Assembly (NCBI GenBank): GCA_960531495.1
Contig: OY482849.1
Span: 31,242,839 to 31,306,838, forward strand
Source of the DNA: Zeus faber
Lineage: Eukaryota > Chordata > Actinopteri > Zeiformes > Zeidae
DNA length: 64,000 nt
Direction: 5' to 3'
The translations under genes were made by a program, and so were the position numbers. Within the stretch, counting starts at the first letter, position 1. The number at the start of each line of letters is the position of its first letter. A model generated the notes under the pieces. The model worked only from the letters and a program-made list of their open reading frames with translations, was not told the DNA's origin and did no database searches. This document shows positions 59,813 through 64,000 of the stretch, piece after piece.

Positions 59813-59843
59813 GGTTTGGGTTAGGGTTTCGGGGTTAGGTTTA
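59810..59843 (+). repeat. Degenerate telomere-like repeats
   Basis: TAGGGTTTGGGTTAGGGTTT and GGGGTTAGG follow from the neuritin stop codon itself. About 30 bp of TTAGGG-like units. Confidence 0.6.
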
Positions 59844-59947
59844 TGGTCATTGTGGAGCACTTTCACATTCCTCCCTGGCAATCATATCCTCATGTGCAAA
59901 GTCAAATCTATCTTCAAGCCAAGGATTTCAGTGAGAATAATATAATT

Positions 59948-59988
<41 letters not shown>

Positions 59989-61555
59989 AATAATGTGTCA
60001 ACAGAGAGCCATACCATCAGTAGTATAACTCAAGTCTTATGCTTGTTTGAATAATGCCTGAGAAAAATCTCTTGAACACTTCAGCCCCAAAACTTATGCA
60101 TAACAACCAAATTGATGGTGAACAAAATAATATTCTGCCGGTTCTGTCGGGGCAACTGAATCAACTACTAATGTCCACTAACACAAAGCCATGGTTGACC
60201 TGCGATGAAAGTGTTGCAATGAAACCCACATGTTAACGCACGTTAGTAAGTCTGACTGTTATCTCATTAAGCAATTCAGTGATATTGGCAAAAAAAACAG
60301 CCTGGCCCAAAGTCTTAGTGACAGCTCTTTGAAAATCAAATGTTTTCTATGTACATAAAAGTTTAGTATTAAAACAATCCCAAGACTAGGGTAAAAAATA
60401 CATTTGTGATAATAAAATAAACCAAGGGCCAATGGATGAAAAAAAAACCCCCAGACTGGTAAAATGCCACTTCACACTGTCAGGCAGTGGTGTTTTCCGT
60501 TTATGTGACAATCAAGTCAGGTGAATCAACCTTTGTCCTGCACGTGTCAGCCCCTCCCGGCTGCTGCTGAACAGATGCTAGAAAGATACCAAAAAAATAA
60601 ATAAAAAAGCATTTGCCACACAGGACCACACCTTCATCCCTGAAAAACCCTCCTTCACCATTCCAGAACCTCTCACAAAGGCTCGGTTTACCAGAACGGA
60701 AGTCATTTTGGTGAGAAACCATCGTGTGAATTTGTGTTATAATGTAGACTTTTAAGTTATACATTCAAAAGGAAACCCTCGATTATTACAAAAGTGTGTT
60801 GAGTTACTACTGGTTATTCACTCCAGGCTCTCAGTACGTCCAATTTGACAGCCAATTCAGTTTGATTTATTAACCAATGAAAATTTGAGACAACAATAAT
60901 GCCCAATCGTGGTATTGATGACATTTACTATTGTCTTATTGTCCATGTTATTTACTGGAATGCTAGTCTTTGAAAAAGCATGATCGTTTTTCAGCAAACA
61001 GTCCTCAAGAAAGAGAGGAACTGTTAATGCTTTTTTCGTGTAACTTGCCAAAAAAACAAATAGTATTGACCCGTGCATGATGTTAGATACTGAGTAACAC
61101 TAGTATCCTTTTTTGATTCAGATCTGTTCTCCTAAACATTGCCGTGGTTTGTAATAGTTTATTCATATTTCAAAATATGCAACGTTATTTTATTCACTGT
61201 GTGTTGTTTGACAAACGTCAGAAGAAAATCAATTATTGTTTTGTCCTCAAAGCATGAGCAATATGTAGAGTGAAGAGCGGCAGAAAGCATGAGCATACTT
61301 GCATTGTGGGGGGTGGGGGTCTAACAGCAAATACAAAAGGTTCAACCACTGAACTGAACTGAATGTAAAAATTCAATAGCCACGTTGAATCTGCAAGGTA
61401 TAACAAAGCACAGTATTTACAAGTCAGTATTAAGTATCGTATCACAAAGTAATAATGTGTTTGTACCAATAAAGCAACGTTTGAACTACGAATTTATCCA
61501 TGTATCATTTTCTCACATTTGATGAAGTCAGCCATTAGTAAGAGTTTAGAGATCT
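59813..61555. other. Neuritin 3' UTR and spacer
   Basis: Holds an (ATA)n run at 59950-59985 and plus-strand AATAAA signals at 60411-60416 and 61468-61473. Minus-strand AATAAA (plus TTTATT at 61158-61163 and 60866-60871) could end sys1. No gene recognised. Confidence 0.5.
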
Positions 61556-61559
61556 GCAG

Positions 61560-61913
61560 TCAGGGAAACCGGATCAGTATCAAAAGACGAGGCTTCATAC
61601 ACATTTCAAAAATATCATCTTTCTGCGCCCAGGTTCTACTGTGAGTGATGGAGTATTGGTCCCCAGAGACCGGCGATTCTGGAGCCAAACACTGCGCCAG
61701 GGTTACTGTTTTTAGTCTTCCCTGTGGCAAAACCTTGATGAGCTCTGCGACTCGGCCCAGTAGCTCGTTAGCGCGCTCCCATCTGTTCCCTTCCACCTGG
61801 CCGCTCAACAGAGGGTATTCTGGGAGAAAATATGGGATCGGGCCCAGAGGGAAGACCTTCGGACAACCAAACACCAGCTTGTCTTGTCTAAGGCACTCTC
61901 CATAAAAGCTCAT
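61560..61913 (-). other. Unrecognised 117-codon open frame
   Basis: Minus-strand frame opening MSFYGECLRQDKLVFGCPKV and containing RWERANELLGRVAELIKVLP, a coding-looking composition with few repeats. An AG acceptor-like site (gctgacag) lies directly before the ATG. It is either an exon of an unseen gene, a remnant of a mobile or retroposed sequence, or chance within the sys1 3' UTR. I do not recognise the family. Confidence 0.25.
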
Positions 61914-61919
61914 CTGTCA

Positions 61920-63098
61920 GCTTCTCCAGAGGAATGACGGTTTACGCCTCACATGCAATTTCCTTGTACCACGTTTTATAGCTTTCCTTTGAGAACACTC
62001 AACTTAAAGTGTTTTATCGGGACTTATGAAAGCCTTTAAATGTTTTTTCCTGGAAATGGTTTAGGCACATTTCACTCGCCGACACATTATTATTCTCTTG
62101 GGAGGTGAGAGAGAGGAACAGCTCTGGCACTGTTTGTACAAATCTGTATTATTATCTTATGCTGCTCAAATGTGAAACACAGGGAGTTTGGTAACCGGTT
62201 CAGCAACATAGGTGGTCAAAAGGGATCCTGAACTGATTAAGGAGCATCAAATTCAAATGCACTCTTTGGATTTGTTCAAAACCACTGCCGAAAGCAAAAT
62301 CTATTGTTTGAAAAAGAGTTATAGTCCACTTTGCCTCAGTCAGAATCACTGCATGAATTAGGAAAACATACTGGGGGAAGAAAAAAAAACAACAACTATT
62401 AAAAAAAAAAAAACAGAATTTGTTAAAATTATAAATGAATTATATATAAATTATTACAGACTAAGTTAAAAAAAACGGGGGGAAAAAAACGCATTCTCAG
62501 AAACAATACAGTTGGCGACTGGCAGACCATCCCTGGCGTAACACAGTGTGCATAACACATTATGTCAAAAAGAAAAGAAAATACTGTTACAGAACACTGG
62601 AGGTGAAGAAAGCTCATCACAATGATCATACTCCATCTTCGTATTTATGAGCAACCATAGGCAGAACATTAAATCTAGGTTTCTTCCCCACATTGACCGT
62701 TAGACTAGACTATGCCTTATGGTATTAGTTTAAACACCCTTAGTCATTGCCATACATTCAGTTTTCAGACAAAACTAAATTAAATCCATGATGAAGCTCA
62801 ATATCTAAAAGTAACCTAGGCATCCAGAGTAAGCTAAATGAATCTTCATCTCGGTCCAATAAAACATCTTAGTTATCTTAGACACCGTCACTGTCCAGTG
62901 TAAGATGGGCAGCTATAAATAAATAGGCATGCAAAAAAAAAAAAACATGTTCATCTTGCAACTTTTACCACATATGTGCAACTGTCAATTCTACAGTTCA
63001 CCTGCATTTGTTTTGCAGCTTGCTTTCACAGCAGGTAAAACGTTGACCTCCGACCAAACTCCCTCAGGTCAACAGTCCCCAGATATTCCATTTAGGAG
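61920..63098 (-). other. sys1: Probable sys1 3' UTR
   Basis: No coding feature. A-runs occur at 62380-62412 and 62935-62945. The position of the poly(A) site is not clear. Confidence 0.45.
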
Positions 63099-64000
63099 TC
63101 AGAGGTTGGATTTGGGTCCACTGTTGACAGGGATCGCCCGCAGCTCAGTCCGCATGCACAGGTACTCCCCGATCACAGCCATCAACGCCATGCAGGCCAC
63201 GTTGACCAGCCACCAAGACAGAGCGGCTGGAAGGTGAGCGTTGTAGATCCAGCAGCTGATCATATGGAAGAAGTGCACGGTAACTGTGAAGTCCAGGCAC
63301 TGTTTCCCTCGCCGGATGAAAAACCACAGGCCAAGAGCACTGAACAAATGACACAACAAGTTAGGGAAATACGCTCCTGTAACTGTGCCGGTCATTATCA
63401 AATGTGCTTACCAAGTAATGTTCACACTGCTGTACAAACCAAGCATGACAACAGCACGTTTCTTTTAATTTATCACAAAATAAATGGAATAACAAACATA
63501 ACTTCATAAAAACTTCACCAATTTTGTCTTTTTCAGGCGTTTGAGAACGTGGTCTTTAGTCCATAAAGAAAATATTTAATCTCATCATAACTTCATACAA
63601 TAAAATAACCCTTTATTAATCCCGAGGGGGAAGTTGCAGTTTATGCTTGATTAATTTGACCCACAGCGTTCTGACGTCATGTCTGTACTGACGTCATGTA
63701 CTGAGTGAGTGAAAAGCCATTTCTTCAGGCAAAACAATTCAAACTATGATAATAACCACAAGAGTTGGAATGACTTGAACAAACATGTAGGTGTGGAAAC
63801 TATGGAATAAAGACCTTTCTCTTACCAGGTAAGAGAATTTAAGATGAAAGCCATCATTGAGAGCCTGCCTTGTATCGTTGCGAACCCAAGACCCTGCAAA
63901 TACAGGCATGGATTTAGTGCCATAACTCTGAAAACAAAATTGCAATTGAGAAACATGTACATATGTTTGTATGACTTACTTCATAGCTAAAGATCTGGTC
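63099..64000 (-). CDS. sys1: SYS1 Golgi trafficking protein, 3' part
   Basis: SYS1 is a four-span Golgi membrane protein that recruits the GTPase ARFRP1 (Arl3 in yeast) to the trans-Golgi. Three exons are visible: 64000-63980 (cut by the window end; DQIFSYE), 63893-63826 (GLGFATIQGRLSMMAFILNS), 63339-63099 (last exon). They join in phase. The last exon carries FIRRGKQCLDFTVTVHFFHM, WWLVNVACMALMAVIGEYLC and the end TELRAIPVNSGPKSNL, close to human SYS1. The start codon and first exons lie beyond the right end. Confidence 0.93.
63604..63642 (-). repeat. SINE/LINE 3' tail fragment in sys1 intron
   Basis: AACCCTTTATTAATCCCGAG reads, reversed, as a CTCGGGATTAATAAAGGGTT tail, related to the fragments at 1474-1505 and 28062-28100. 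Confidence 0.5.

Overview
The window is vertebrate nuclear DNA, almost certainly from a ray-finned (teleost) fish. Genes are split by short GT-AG introns with vertebrate phases, proteins match vertebrate families closely, and the spacers are full of CA/GA/AT and tetranucleotide microsatellites, a tRNA-derived SINE, LINE remains and a hAT-like DNA transposon, the usual makeup of fish genomes. Nothing bacterial, viral or CRISPR-like was found.

Layout, left to right: 1-4800 is repeat-rich spacer. 4974-7334 (+) is an intron-free coding exon for an LRR/Ig/FN3 neuronal membrane protein (lrrn2-like). 11983-23700 (-) is elmo2, the engulfment/cell-motility adaptor, 20 constant coding exons plus one apparent 36-nt cassette exon, with a CpG-rich leader exon near 27753-27900. 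28000-33000 is spacer with a tetranucleotide array and a LINE ORF2 remnant. 33160-40299 (-) is arfgap1 in 12 coding exons, with a non-coding first exon ending at 40957. 42261-43712 (+) is a single-exon Rh-family ammonium channel with its own TATA box. 45723-47791 (-) is a small gene recognised here as sit1, a T-cell transmembrane adaptor, whose first coding exon lies in a 93-bp tandem duplication. 50901-55946 (+) is ssr1 (TRAP alpha) in 9 exons. 57365-59812 (+) is a neuritin-family GPI-anchored protein in 3 exons. 63099-64000 (-) is the 3' part of sys1, running off the right end.

The genes are not one pathway, but several serve membrane traffic: ssr1 at the ER translocon, arfgap1 and sys1 at the Golgi. 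sit1 is a lymphocyte adaptor and elmo2 a Rac-activation adaptor. Human ELMO2, SYS1 and ARFGAP1 lie on 20q13, and SSR1 and NRN1 on 6p24-25, so the block mixes two human linkage groups.

Most notable: the duplicated sit1 first exon, the single-exon Rh gene with complete channel residues, the elmo2 cassette exon, microsatellites acting as splice-acceptor tracts in elmo2, a GC-rich minisatellite in the neuritin intron, and an unnamed dispersed repeat whose copies adjoin A-rich or AAT runs. Exon boundaries were read by eye from splice consensus, reading phase and remembered family sequences; no database search was run.
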